Shown: positions 51,418 to 60,379 of the stretch, in pieces | How positions within the stretch are numbered: the stretch's first letter is position 1 | How the letters are laid out: every line of letters starts with the position of its first letter | Assembly (NCBI GenBank): GCA_017656235.1 | Contig: JACDOF010000001.1 | Span: 744,001-808,000 of the forward strand | Direction: 5' to 3' | Length of the DNA: 64,000 nucleotides | Source: Brevibacillus sp. | GTDB taxonomy: Bacteria; Bacillota; Bacilli; Brevibacillales; Brevibacillaceae | Translations under genes and position numbers: made by a program | The notes under the pieces: generated by a model | What the model was told of the DNA's origin: nothing | Databases searched by the model: none | Seen by the model: the letters and a program-made list of their open reading frames with translations, nothing else

Positions 51418-52187
51418 GCCAAAAACCAACTGCTCCCGATTGGTCAGACGCACCCGTCGTAGAAAATTACACTGATTTTTCGCGTGAAGCCTTCTGGGGA
51501 GCTTATCACTGGCAGGCAGCGGTCGGTTTGTACCGTTCCGGTCTGAGGCAAAAGAAAGGAATGATACTGGACATCGGCTGCGGCCCTGGCTGGCTTACCT
51601 TCATTCTGAAGGAGATGGCCCCTCAAGCCAATATAGACGGGCTTGATCTGTCCGAGGAGATGGTGGAGACAGCCAGACTGCTTGCTGCACAAAAAGGATA
51701 CTCAAATGTGCGTTTTGTGCAAGGTGATGCGGTGAAGCTCCCCTTCCCGGACAACTCGTTCGACTTGGTGACAAGCTGCTTCTCGTTTCGCCTGTGGAGC
51801 GACCCGGGGGCTGGTCTACAGGAAGCATACCGTGTGGTCAAACCGGGCGGTCTCGTTTACATAGCCGACATTGGCGGCGATGTCCCTCTTGATATTCGGG
51901 ACCAAATTTTGGATGATGCGCCACAATCGGGGCGGACGTTCTTAAAGCTGTCGATGGAGATGGGGATTCCGCTGGAGCGGGTAAGGGAGATCGCTGCTCA
52001 AGCCGCCGTTGGTCCCTGGGAATGTCGCGTCGGTGGCTTGGGCGGATACCTGCCGAGCAACCGGGAAGTGATGGACTGGGTAAATGAGGGCTTTCCCCTG
52101 CGGCAGTTGTTCCAGCTCGTGCAAGGCAAAGAATGGGCACGCGAGCTGGGCAAGTACTGGATTCACCTTTATATACAAAAACCGTGA
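51414..52187 (+). CDS. SAM-dependent class I methyltransferase
   Basis: 257 residues. SAM motif I is ILDIGCGPGWLTFIL (about residues 46-60), with the acidic LDLSEEM at strand 2, GDAVKLPFPDNSFDLV, and YRVVKPGGLVYIADI, a UbiE/MenG-like pattern. Likely O-, N- or C-methylation of the operon product. ATG 51414 overlaps the preceding stop. Confidence 0.9.
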   Translation: MSQKPTAPDWSDAPVVENYTDFSREAFWGAYHWQAAVGLYRSGLRQKKGMILDIGCGPGWLTFILKEMAPQANIDGLDLSEEMVETARLLAAQKGYSNVRFVQGDAVKLPFPDNSFDLVTSCFSFRLWSDPGAGLQEAYRVVKPGGLVYIADIGGDVPLDIRDQILDDAPQSGRTFLKLSMEMGIPLERVREIAAQAAVGPWECRVGGLGGYLPSNREVMDWVNEGFPLRQLFQLVQGKEWARELGKYWIHLYIQKP

Positions 52188-52238
52188 CGGAAGGTCTCGC
52201 TCCGTGAAGGTAACTGGAAAAAGAGAGGAGGCAAACAC

Positions 52239-53642
52239 GTGATCCGATTGGGAGGAAAACATGCGGTAGTGATCGGCGGCAGTATTGCCGGTTTGCTGGC
52301 TGGGCGAATCCTTGCCGAACACTTTGAACGCGTCACGATCCTCGAACGCGATCAACTTCCGGAAGACGGCGGTCCACGAAAGGGTGCACCGCAGGGACTG
52401 CACAGCCACATCATGCTCAAAGCAGGCGAACTGGTAATCTCAAAGTGGTTTCCCGGCTTCTACGAGGAACTCAATGCCTCAGGTGAAGTGCCAGTGATCG
52501 ACTCGGCAGACATAAGCTGGTTTCACTACGGTGTATGGAGGCTGCGGGTGCGAACCGGGATGCCGAAAACACTGATGACCCGACCGTATTTTGAGTGGAA
52601 GCTGCGCTCCCGCCTGTGTACCCATGCAAACGTGGTACTGCGTCAGCAGTGTGAAGTAACGGGACTGTTGACCAATGAAAGCGGCAGCAGGGTAACCGGG
52701 GTCAGCATATGCCAGAAAGGAAGCGGCGATAACCCGGAAAAACTGGCAGCCGACCTCGTCGTGGACGCCAGCGGCCGAGGCTCGCAAACACCCAGATGGC
52801 TGGAAGCGCTCGGTTACCCCAAGCCGGAAGAGACGACGGTCAAGATCGACATCGGGTATTCCAGCCGACTTTATCAGCCTCCTGAAAACAAGCGCTTTGA
52901 TTGGGAGTTTTTGCTTGTCTACCCCAAGGCTCCGTACGGCTCCAAGATTGGTTTCGTTCAAGCAATCGAAGAGAATAAGTGGATGGTCACACTGGCGGGC
53001 TGTATTGGTGATTACCCGCCGAAAGACGAGGAGGGATTCCTGGAGTACGCGAAACAACTGGACAAACCGGACGTATATGAAGCGATCAAAGATGCTGATC
53101 CCCTAACGCCCATTACGATTCACCGTTTCCCGGCCAGTCTGCGCCGCCGCTACGAAAAGCTGTCACGATTTCCTGAAGGCTTGTTGGTGGTGGGAGATGC
53201 GATCAGCAGTTTTAATCCCGTTTACGGCCAGGGGATGAGTGTTACGGCCCTGGGCGCTGACGCGCTTGATGCCTGTCTTAAGGAACACGCGGTTTACAAC
53301 AAGGGCAGTCTGGCGGGACTTTCCCGGCGCTACTTTGCCAAAGTATCCAAAATCATTGATACGGCCTGGATGGCGGCCGTAACAGAAGATTTTCGCTATC
53401 CGCAAGCGTCCGGAAAAAAACCTTACGGCACCAGGTGGCTCAACTGGTACATGGGGGAACTGTTTGAACTCGCATCTATCGATCAAAAAGTGTACTTTCA
53501 GGTGATTTTGGTACAAAACATGGTTGCTTCTTCACGCACACTGTTTTCTCCATACATCATCCGTCAGGTAATGAAGAAGAATTGGAAGAAGCGTCAAGCG
53601 GAAAAGCAGATCATGCCGGTCAGCATGAACAAAGAGGTGTAA
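52239..53642 (+). CDS. FAD-dependent monooxygenase/oxidoreductase
   Basis: 467 residues. FAD motif HAVVIGGSIAGLLAGRILAEHF, an ERDQLPEDGGPRKGAPQGLHSH segment, DLVVDASGRGSQTPRWL, and the GD motif LLVVGDAISSFNPVYGQGMSV. This is the group-A flavin monooxygenase/halogenase-like fold. It is the third flavoenzyme of the operon and the last gene before the terminator at 53651. Hydroxylation, epoxidation or dehydrogenation of the product are possible. GTG start behind AGAGAGGAGG. Confidence 0.87.
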   Translation: MIRLGGKHAVVIGGSIAGLLAGRILAEHFERVTILERDQLPEDGGPRKGAPQGLHSHIMLKAGELVISKWFPGFYEELNASGEVPVIDSADISWFHYGVWRLRVRTGMPKTLMTRPYFEWKLRSRLCTHANVVLRQQCEVTGLLTNESGSRVTGVSICQKGSGDNPEKLAADLVVDASGRGSQTPRWLEALGYPKPEETTVKIDIGYSSRLYQPPENKRFDWEFLLVYPKAPYGSKIGFVQAIEENKWMVTLAGCIGDYPPKDEEGFLEYAKQLDKPDVYEAIKDADPLTPITIHRFPASLRRRYEKLSRFPEGLLVVGDAISSFNPVYGQGMSVTALGADALDACLKEHAVYNKGSLAGLSRRYFAKVSKIIDTAWMAAVTEDFRYPQASGKKPYGTRWLNWYMGELFELASIDQKVYFQVILVQNMVASSRTLFSPYIIRQVMKKNWKKRQAEKQIMPVSMNKEV

Positions 53643-53650
53643 GCAGCCGA

Positions 53651-53692
53651 AAGACCATGTTTCTGCCACGGTGGAAGTCATGGTCTTTTTTT
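53651..53692 (+). terminator. Terminator of the polyketide operon
   Basis: AAGACCATG (53651-53659) pairs with CATGGTCTT (53679-53687) and a run of T follows. It closes the 42.7-53.6 kb unit. Confidence 0.88.
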
Positions 53693-53739
53693 GTCTGCAC
53701 TTTTCTGTACGGTTGATCATCCATTCTTTCTGCCGGATG

Positions 53740-53748
53740 TGATACAAT
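53740..53748 (+). promoter_or_regulatory. Extended -10 promoter of moaA
   Basis: TGATACAAT (53740-53748) is an extended -10 box (TG-N-TACAAT) without a good -35 box at the right distance. It places the transcript start near 53755, just before the folded leader. Confidence 0.55.
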
Positions 53749-53754
53749 CACAAC

Positions 53755-53870
53755 AAAGCAGCATGGTTCGCTGACGGGCTCTTGGACGCCGGCTGCACTT
53801 CATGCGGTGTGGGACCCAGCTTTGACGAAAAAACAGCAGCCGTACCACCAGATCGCCTGCTCGTGCTGGA
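53755..53870 (+). ncRNA. Structured 5' leader of moaA, candidate riboswitch
   Basis: CAGCATG (53759-53765) pairs with CGTGCTG (53862-53868), a closing stem with one wobble that starts at the predicted 5' end and ends next to the GAAAGGAG ribosome site. Inside it, CGGCTGC (53790-53796) pairs perfectly with GCAGCCG (53836-53842). The roughly 110-base fold in front of a molybdopterin gene suggests a cofactor-sensing RNA such as the Moco motif, but the Moco consensus could not be confirmed by eye. Confidence 0.45.
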
Positions 53871-53885
53871 AAGGAGAGTGTAGAG

Positions 53886-54905
53886 ATGAAAAGACAGACG
53901 TTCGATGCACTGCGACGTCCTCTCCGTGACTTGCGTATTTCCGTGACGGATAAGTGTAACTTTCGCTGTCAGTACTGCATGCCCGCCGATATTTTTGGCC
54001 CTGACTACAAGTTCTTGCCGCAAAACAAGCTGCTCACGTTTGAAGAACTGACCCGCTTGACCAGAATATTCACAACTCTGGGAGTGGAAAAAATCCGCAT
54101 CACCGGCGGAGAGCCACTTCTTCGCAGAGATTTGCCCCGCCTGATCTCCATGTTGCGCCAGGTGGAAGGGGTTCGCGACATTGCCATGACCACCAACGGC
54201 TCGCTGTTGGCGCAGCACGCCAAGGCGCTGAAAGAAGCTGGCTTGAGGCGAGTGACTGTCAGTCTGGACAGTCTGGACAACGCCAGATTTGAGCGAATCA
54301 ATGCCAGAGGCTACCGTGTGGAAACGATTTTGGAAGGCATTGATGCGGCAGCGGCAGCAGGGTTACAGGTAAAAATCAATATGGTGGTACAAAAAGGCGT
54401 CAACGAACAGGACATTCTGCCGATGGCCCGCTTTTTTCGGGAAAAGGGGCATATTTTGCGCTTCATCGAATACATGGATGTTGGCAACACCAATGGCTGG
54501 CGGCTTGACCAGGTGGTGCCCAGCAGGGAGATTGTGGAGCTGATAAATGCCGAAATGCCGCTGGAACCGATTGACCCCAATTACTACGGCGAAGTGGCCG
54601 CGCGCTACCGCTATCGGGGCACGGATCAGGAGATCGGCTTCATCTCGTCGGTTACCCAGGCGTTTTGCTCCACCTGCACACGAGCGCGGCTGTCGGCCGA
54701 AGGAAAACTGTACACCTGTCTATTCGCCTCTTGTGGCGAAGATTTGAGAAGCCCCTTGAGAGAAGGATGGAGTGACACGGAACTTCAGGCGCTGATCGAG
54801 CGCGTGTGGAGGGAAAGAGTGGATCGGTATTCCGAAGAACGACTGAAGCATACGGAAGGATTGCCCAAGCGAAGGAAAGTGGAGATGTCACACATAGGTG
54901 GTTGA
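53886..54905 (+). CDS. moaA: GTP 3',8-cyclase MoaA (molybdopterin biosynthesis)
   Basis: 339 residues, radical SAM. Cys24-x3-Cys28-x2-Cys31 holds the SAM cluster. The second cluster Cys-x2-Cys-x13-Cys is seen in [23 protein letters not shown], and the C-terminus ends in the functionally important Gly-Gly (SHIGG). It converts GTP to 3',8-cyclo-GTP, the first step of Moco synthesis. No moaC or other moa gene adjoins it; a moaD-moaE fusion lies 7 kb downstream on the other strand. It has its own leader and terminator. Confidence 0.95.
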   Translation: MKRQTFDALRRPLRDLRISVTDKCNFRCQYCMPADIFGPDYKFLPQNKLLTFEELTRLTRIFTTLGVEKIRITGGEPLLRRDLPRLISMLRQVEGVRDIAMTTNGSLLAQHAKALKEAGLRRVTVSLDSLDNARFERINARGYRVETILEGIDAAAAAGLQVKINMVVQKGVNEQDILPMARFFREKGHILRFIEYMDVGNTNGWRLDQVVPSREIVELINAEMPLEPIDPNYYGEVAARYRYRGTDQEIGFISSVTQAFCSTCTRARLSAEGKLYTCLFASCGEDLRSPLREGWSDTELQALIERVWRERVDRYSEERLKHTEGLPKRRKVEMSHIGG

Positions 54906-54912
54906 TTGATCG

Positions 54913-54942
54913 GCAGGGACGGACACACGTCCCTGCTTTTTT
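54913..54942 (+). terminator. Terminator of moaA
   Basis: GCAGGGACG (54913-54921) pairs with CGTCCCTGC (54928-54936), followed by TTTTTT. Confidence 0.92.
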
Positions 54943-55123
54943 CATCTTTGCAAGCTCAATCGTTCACGAATTGCACATTTTCCGCGACAAGAATTGAACA
55001 GAAAGATGGCGGTGCCTCCCGCTATAATCATACTAGGGGCGGCACTCTTGCAAGTGGGCAATCTTGACAACGGCAGCGTGTATGCGTTTCCATGCCTGCA
55101 AGAAAGGAGGGATTGTCATCTCG

Positions 55124-57316
55124 TTGGATCAACGCAGCACCCTGCTGCTCACCCTGCTGCTTTTTGCCGACAGGTTTCTTACGATCGAGGAAATCGCCGT
55201 AAAAATGCAGGTGTCGAGGCGGACCGTTTACTACGATCTGCAAAAAGTGAACCATTGGCTGCAGGAGCATCATTTGGAGCCAGTGGAACACGTGCGATCT
55301 TCCGGTCTTTATCTGCCGGATCGGACGCGTCAGCATGTTCCACGCCTCATTCAGCAAATCGATACCCGCCAATACTACTACTCCATGGAAGAAAGAAGGG
55401 CATGGCTCGCCATCTCCCTTTTGACGGAGGAACGTCCGCTCTATTTGCATGACTTGATGGAACGAATCGAAGTGAGCCGGGGCACCACCTTCAAGGAGTT
55501 GAACCGTTTACGAAATGAGCTGGCCGATTTTCGTCTCACACTTACGTTTGATCGCAAGCAGGGATACCTGATCGAAGGCAGCGAAAGTGACATGCGCCGA
55601 GCCGTTGTACATTACTTTTCGCAACTGCTGTCCAGAGACGGATGGCACCATCTGGTGGCCCAGATTCAGATGTACCTGCACTCCGACAGGGGAGGGAGCG
55701 GGGAGCAGCAACCACGGACGGCTCCGGCTTTTACGGAAGAGCAGCTCTGCATGGTCTACCAGTTGATCGACCAGTGTGAAAAAGAACTGGGAATCCGTTT
55801 GACGGACGAAATGGTGCATCAGTTGGCGTATCGGCTGATTCTTTTCGCTAAGCGGATCGGCTTGGGCAAGTCCATCACCATGGATCGTGACGAGGTGGCA
55901 GTACTAAAAACGACACCCGAATTCAAGGCGGCGAAAAACATCAGCGCCAAGCTGGCGGAATTGTTTTCGATTACGTATCCGGACGATGAAATCTGCTATA
56001 TCGCCGTGAATCTGCTGGGCGCGAAGGTAAACAAGCTCAGCCTGAGCACCTCACCGGATCAAGATGTTTCCCTCCTGCGGAACGTCGTCTGCAGGATGAT
56101 AGACGACTTTCAGCGGTACGCCTGCGTCTTCTTTCGGGACCGGGCGGCACTGGAAGAGAGTCTGTTAATCCACCTCAAACCGGCCTTTTACCGCATCAAG
56201 TACGGGTTGGACATTCAAAATCCCTTGACTGATGCCATCAAAGAGAAATACGCTGAAATCTTTGAAGTAACCAGAAAAGTAGTGCCTCATCTGGAGAAGG
56301 CAGCCGGCCGGCAAGCGGTCGATGCGGAGGTGGCCTATATTGCCATGCATTTCGGCGGATGGCTGAAACGTGAAGGAGCCTCCGTCGCCACCAGGAAAAA
56401 AGCGCTCATCGTGTGCGGCAACGGAATCTCCACCTCCAGAATCCTGCAGGCACAGTTGGAGCAATTGCTCTCCTCGGTTGACATCGTCGGTGCCGTTTCC
56501 CTGCGCGACTACGAAAGCGGATGCTACGACGTGGACTTCATTGTTTCCACGGCACCGATTCCCAAAAAGGGCATCCCCGTGTTTGTGGTCAGCACGATAC
56601 TGACGGATACGGAAAAAGAAACGCTGCTCAACCAGGTGAACCGGCTCGATAACCGACAAGAAAGGGGGAACAACCCGCGCGTAAAGGCGGTGCTGGAGGT
56701 AATCAGACGGCATGCCCGCATTGCCAATGAAGCGGCCCTGTTGGAAGAGTTAAGCCAGGTCCTGCACATCCGGACACGGCCGGAACACAACCTCCGCAAG
56801 CCGAACCTTCATGAACTGTTAACGCGGGAAATGATTCAGTGCGGGCGAGCCGATGACTGGAGGGAGGCCATTCGCCTGGCGGCCAGACCCTTACTGCAAA
56901 AGGGCATGATAGACAGGTCATACGTCGAGGCCATGATTCGGAATGTGGAGGAAATGGGCCCGTATATCGTCATCGGTCCGAAAGTGGCGATTCCCCACGC
57001 CAGGCCGGAGCAGGGGGTACATCAACTGGGCATGAGTTTGCTTCGGTTGGAGCAGAACGTATCTTTCTCAGATGAAGAAAAACATCAAGCAGCGTTGATC
57101 ATCGTGGTGGCGACGGTTGACGATGCGCTGCACCTTAAGGCACTCTCCCAGTTATCGGCGATGATTGCAAACCATCTGGAAGAGATTTTGACCGCTCCAT
57201 CCCCGGATGACATCCTGCGCTGGATTCAACATTATTCAATCAGCAATGTAGGCAATCAGCAGAGACGGCAAACAACGATCAAAGGAATGGGTTGGCAAAA
57301 TGAAATTTTTAAATAG
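55124..57316 (+). CDS. PRD-containing PTS-controlled transcriptional regulator (MtlR/UlaR-like)
   Basis: About 730 residues. Domains in order: HTH_11 winged helix (VKMQVSRRTVYYDLQKVN), a second Mga-like HTH (about 85-140, IEVSRGTTFKELNRL), two PRD domains with conserved His (about 190-400), an EIIB-like domain (about 420-510, ALIVCGNGISTSRIL with Cys) and a C-terminal EIIA domain (about 560-705, VAIPHARPEQGVHQ with its phosphorylatable His). It activates its operon depending on the phosphorylation state of the PTS encoded next. The start is unclear: the AAGAAAGGAGGG site best serves TTG 55124. The 3' end overlaps the EIIA gene by 17 bases. Confidence 0.9.
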   Translation: MDQRSTLLLTLLLFADRFLTIEEIAVKMQVSRRTVYYDLQKVNHWLQEHHLEPVEHVRSSGLYLPDRTRQHVPRLIQQIDTRQYYYSMEERRAWLAISLLTEERPLYLHDLMERIEVSRGTTFKELNRLRNELADFRLTLTFDRKQGYLIEGSESDMRRAVVHYFSQLLSRDGWHHLVAQIQMYLHSDRGGSGEQQPRTAPAFTEEQLCMVYQLIDQCEKELGIRLTDEMVHQLAYRLILFAKRIGLGKSITMDRDEVAVLKTTPEFKAAKNISAKLAELFSITYPDDEICYIAVNLLGAKVNKLSLSTSPDQDVSLLRNVVCRMIDDFQRYACVFFRDRAALEESLLIHLKPAFYRIKYGLDIQNPLTDAIKEKYAEIFEVTRKVVPHLEKAAGRQAVDAEVAYIAMHFGGWLKREGASVATRKKALIVCGNGISTSRILQAQLEQLLSSVDIVGAVSLRDYESGCYDVDFIVSTAPIPKKGIPVFVVSTILTDTEKETLLNQVNRLDNRQERGNNPRVKAVLEVIRRHARIANEAALLEELSQVLHIRTRPEHNLRKPNLHELLTREMIQCGRADDWREAIRLAARPLLQKGMIDRSYVEAMIRNVEEMGPYIVIGPKVAIPHARPEQGVHQLGMSLLRLEQNVSFSDEEKHQAALIIVVATVDDALHLKALSQLSAMIANHLEEILTAPSPDDILRWIQHYSISNVGNQQRRQTTIKGMGWQNEIFK

Positions 57317-57743
57317 ATCTTTGGTTTCCCTCCATGCCACGGCAACATCGGCGGAAGATGCAATCCGTCAGGCAGGCGGTCTGCTGCAGCAGGCCGGTTT
57401 GGTGGAAAAAGCCTATCTGGACGCGATGGTCGATTCCTATGAAAAAAACGGACCTTACTTCGTACTCGCCCCGGGAATTGCCATCCCGCATGCAAGACCG
57501 GAAGACGGTGTACACGAGGCGTGCGTCGCCTTGCTGCAGCTAAAAGAAGGCGTGCCCTTCGGCCATTCTGCCAACGATCCGGTACGACTGGTCTTTGCGC
57601 TTGGCGCTTCATCCAGTGACGAGCACCTGGAGCTTTTGCAAAGGCTGGTCACGCTGTTAAATGACCCGAAGAACGTGGAACTGCTGTTGGGTGCCCGTGA
57701 TTATCAGGAGATCGAACACGTGATGGGAGGAGAATCAGCATGA
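57300..57743 (+). CDS. PTS EIIA component (mannitol/ascorbate type)
   Basis: 147 residues of PTS_EIIA_2. His64 in PGIAIPHARPEDGVHEA is the phosphoryl carrier. It takes phosphate from HPr and gives it to the EIIB at 57740. It strongly resembles the EIIA domain at the end of the upstream regulator, suggesting duplication. The ATGA overlap with EIIB indicates coupling. Confidence 0.93.
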   Translation: MKFLNRSLVSLHATATSAEDAIRQAGGLLQQAGLVEKAYLDAMVDSYEKNGPYFVLAPGIAIPHARPEDGVHEACVALLQLKEGVPFGHSANDPVRLVFALGASSSDEHLELLQRLVTLLNDPKNVELLLGARDYQEIEHVMGGESA

Positions 57744-58006
57744 AAATCTTGTGTGTATGTGGATTGGGTCAAGGGACAAGTCTCATTTTGCGAATGAATG
57801 TGGAGAATGTGCTGCGTGAACTGGGACTTGATGTCGAAGTGGAGCACACCGATGTTTCGTCTGCTTCCGGCATGAACGCCGATTACATCATCACCAGCAA
57901 CGAATTGGCGCAAAGTTTGACTGGCTCCGCCAAGGTGATCATCGTTAACAATTACTTTGACACCCATGAAATCAAAACAGCAATTGAGGAACATTTGACC
58001 GTATAG
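57740..58006 (+). CDS. PTS EIIB component (ascorbate/UlaB-like)
   Basis: 88 residues. The phosphocysteine loop is CVCGLGQGTSLIL, with Cys7 the likely phosphorylated residue, as in the lactose/ascorbate EIIB superfamily. Short independent EIIB proteins with this GQGTS loop pair with UlaA-type EIIC. The stop is 12 bases before EIIC. Confidence 0.92.
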   Translation: MKILCVCGLGQGTSLILRMNVENVLRELGLDVEVEHTDVSSASGMNADYIITSNELAQSLTGSAKVIIVNNYFDTHEIKTAIEEHLTV

Positions 58007-58018
58007 GAGGAGGATTGC

Positions 58019-59314
58019 ATGGACCTGATCTTTTGGCTTGCCACCAACGTATTTGGCACACCCGCCATATTATTGGGCTTTATCGTTTTTCTCGGTTTGC
58101 TTCTGCAGAAGAAAAATCTGAACCAGATCATGAGCGGCACGTTCAAGGCGATCATCGGCTTTCTCATCATCGGTGCCGGAGCAGGCGTGATTGTCAACGC
58201 TCTCAACGTATTTCAACCAATGTGGGCGGAGGTTTTCAATCTGAAGGCAGCCGACCTGGGCCAGTTCATGGGCCAGGAAGGGTTTAACGCCAAGTACGGC
58301 AGCGCCGTCACCCTGGCCATGACGATCGGATTCTTGATCAACGTGCTTCTGGCTCGGCTTACCAGGTTCAAGTTCATCTACCTTACCGGCCACATGATGT
58401 TCTGGACGACGACGATCTTTGCCGGTATCGTTGTGCACAGCGTCGGCGATGTATCGATAACGAAACTGGTCATTTTCCTGTCTCTTATCATGGGCTTGTA
58501 CTGGACGATTCAACCGGCACTGACGCAGCCGTTCATGCGAAAAATCACCGGCAGCGACAACATCGCGCTTGGTCACACCTCCGCCTCCGTGGCCCTGTTG
58601 GGTGCACTTGCGGGGAAGGTATTGGGCAATAAGGAAAACGATGCAGAAAAGATCAAATTGCCGAAAGGTTTGGAGTTCTTGCGCGACTCCAACGTGATCA
58701 CCGCCCTTACGATGGGGCTCTTGTTCCTGGTCGGTGCGATCATCCTCGCGTCAAAAGGCACTCCCGGGGCGCAGGAGTTGATAGCCAAGGCCGGCGAACA
58801 GAATTTCATGATCTATTCCATCGTTCAATCATTCCAATTCGCCGGCGGTATCGCCATCGTTTTGATGGGCGTGCGGATGTTCATCGGTGAGATTGTCCCC
58901 GCCTTTAACGGCATCGCCACCAAACTGGTTCCGGGAGCGAGACCGGCACTTGACTGCCCCGTTGTCTTCCCGTATGCGCCGAACGCAGTAATTCTCGGCT
59001 TTCTCGGTTCCTTCATCGGGGCATTGCTGTGGCTGGTGATCATCGGCAAGACGGTCAGCTATATCTTCGTCCCCACGATGATCGTTCTCTTTTTCCACGC
59101 CGCAACAGCAGGAGTGTTCGGCAATGTGACCGGCGGGGTGCGGGGTGCTTTGCTCGGTGGTTTTCTTACCGCCACGGTCGTCTCCTGGGGGCAGTACATC
59201 ATGGTCACCTTCCTGCTGACCAGTACGGTTCCGGATACGGCAATGTGGGCTGCCGATTCCGACATGTTCATCCTCGGACCGTTTATCAAGTTTCTGGCAC
59301 ACTTGTTTTTCTAA
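58019..59314 (+). CDS. PTS EIIC component (ascorbate UlaA/SgaT family)
   Basis: 431 residues with about 11 membrane helices. UlaA-like features are the GFLIIGAGAGVIVNALNVFQPMW segment, GFNAKYGSAVTLAM and GARPALDCPVVFPYAPNAVILGF. It imports and, with EIIA/EIIB, phosphorylates a sugar acid or related substrate. L-ascorbate is the known substrate of the family, but the downstream enzymes are not the standard Ula set, so another substrate is likely. AGGAGGAGG precedes the ATG. A hairpin at 59320-59340 follows. Confidence 0.92.
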   Translation: MDLIFWLATNVFGTPAILLGFIVFLGLLLQKKNLNQIMSGTFKAIIGFLIIGAGAGVIVNALNVFQPMWAEVFNLKAADLGQFMGQEGFNAKYGSAVTLAMTIGFLINVLLARLTRFKFIYLTGHMMFWTTTIFAGIVVHSVGDVSITKLVIFLSLIMGLYWTIQPALTQPFMRKITGSDNIALGHTSASVALLGALAGKVLGNKENDAEKIKLPKGLEFLRDSNVITALTMGLLFLVGAIILASKGTPGAQELIAKAGEQNFMIYSIVQSFQFAGGIAIVLMGVRMFIGEIVPAFNGIATKLVPGARPALDCPVVFPYAPNAVILGFLGSFIGALLWLVIIGKTVSYIFVPTMIVLFFHAATAGVFGNVTGGVRGALLGGFLTATVVSWGQYIMVTFLLTSTVPDTAMWAADSDMFILGPFIKFLAHLFF

Positions 59315-59319
59315 CAGCG

Positions 59320-59340
59320 GAAAGGGCGGCACGCCCTTTC
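59320..59340 (+). other. Intra-operon stem-loop after EIIC
   Basis: GAAAGGGCG-GCA-CGCCCTTTC is a perfect nine-base-pair hairpin. No T run follows, so it may tune mRNA stability or expression between the PTS genes and the enzymes downstream rather than terminate. Confidence 0.6.
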
Positions 59341-59376
59341 TCCTCATTTGACTGACATGGACAGGGGAGATGCTGC

Positions 59377-60369
59377 ATGCCATTCATCCGTACACTGAAC
59401 GGTGATATTGCCCTGGAGCAGTTGGGCTTTACCTATTCCCATGAACATATCGTCTGCCGTCCCGCTTATTGGCAGGAACGAGGGGAATACGACCTGCTTC
59501 TTGACGATCCGCACAAGTCGCTGCTGGACGTACTGGACTACAAGCGGCACGGCGGAAAGACGATCGTCGATGCGACCGCCGTCGATTACGGCCGCGATGT
59601 ACCGGCTGTTGTGCAAATATCCCGCGAGACGGGTGTGCAGATCATTGGCACGGCCGGTTTCAACAAAAGTTTTTTGTGGGATGCCAAAATCAAGGAAGAG
59701 CTAAAACCCTTGATTGGAAATTATGCCACCTATCAGGAATGGATCGACAGCAAAAGCGTGAATGATTTGGCCGAGTTTGTGATCAGGGAAGTGGAGGAGG
59801 GATTGGAGGGAACCCCGTATAAGGCGGGACAGGTGAAGTTCGGTACCGGTTACAACCGGATTACGCCGTTGGAGGAAAAGACGCTGCGTGCGGTAGCCCG
59901 GGCTCATCACGAAACCAAAGCGCCGATCCACTCCCACACGGAAGCGGGCACGATGGCCCTTGAGCAAATCGAGCTCTTGCGCAGCGAAAACGTGGATTTG
60001 CGCCATGTCAGCTTCGGCCACATGGACCGCAACCCCGACCCATATTATCATGAGCAGGTGGCCAAAACAGGCGCATACCTGTGTTTTGACGGAATCGCCA
60101 AGATCAAGTACGCCCCCGAAAGCACACGTATTCATTGTATACTGGAGTTGGTCCGAAAAGGGTTTGAAGACCAGATCCTGATTAGCGGCGATACGGCGCG
60201 CAAAAGCTACTACAAGCACTACGACCACGGTCTGGGTCTGGCGTACATCATCGCCAAGTGGATTCCCCGCTTCATCGATGAGGCCGAACGTTCCGGTTTT
60301 GACGGACGTGCCCTGATCGAGAAATTTTTCGTGAAGAATCCGGCTGCCTGCTTTGCCTTCAAGGAGTAG
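59377..60369 (+). CDS. Phosphotriesterase-family metallohydrolase (lactonase-like)
   Basis: 330 residues, TIM-barrel amidohydrolase. The binuclear metal site is complete: HEH in YSHEHIVC, a bridging Lys in QVKFGTGYN, His in PIHSHTEAG, His in FGHMDRNPD, and Asp in ILISGDTARKSY. Family members (PTE, PHP, PLL) hydrolyse lactones and phosphoesters. Next to an ascorbate-type PTS, a phosphorylated sugar lactone is a natural substrate, taking the place of UlaG, which belongs to another family. Specificity is inferred. Confidence 0.88.
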   Translation: MPFIRTLNGDIALEQLGFTYSHEHIVCRPAYWQERGEYDLLLDDPHKSLLDVLDYKRHGGKTIVDATAVDYGRDVPAVVQISRETGVQIIGTAGFNKSFLWDAKIKEELKPLIGNYATYQEWIDSKSVNDLAEFVIREVEEGLEGTPYKAGQVKFGTGYNRITPLEEKTLRAVARAHHETKAPIHSHTEAGTMALEQIELLRSENVDLRHVSFGHMDRNPDPYYHEQVAKTGAYLCFDGIAKIKYAPESTRIHCILELVRKGFEDQILISGDTARKSYYKHYDHGLGLAYIIAKWIPRFIDEAERSGFDGRALIEKFFVKNPAACFAFKE

Positions 60370-60379
60370 GAGGGGAACA

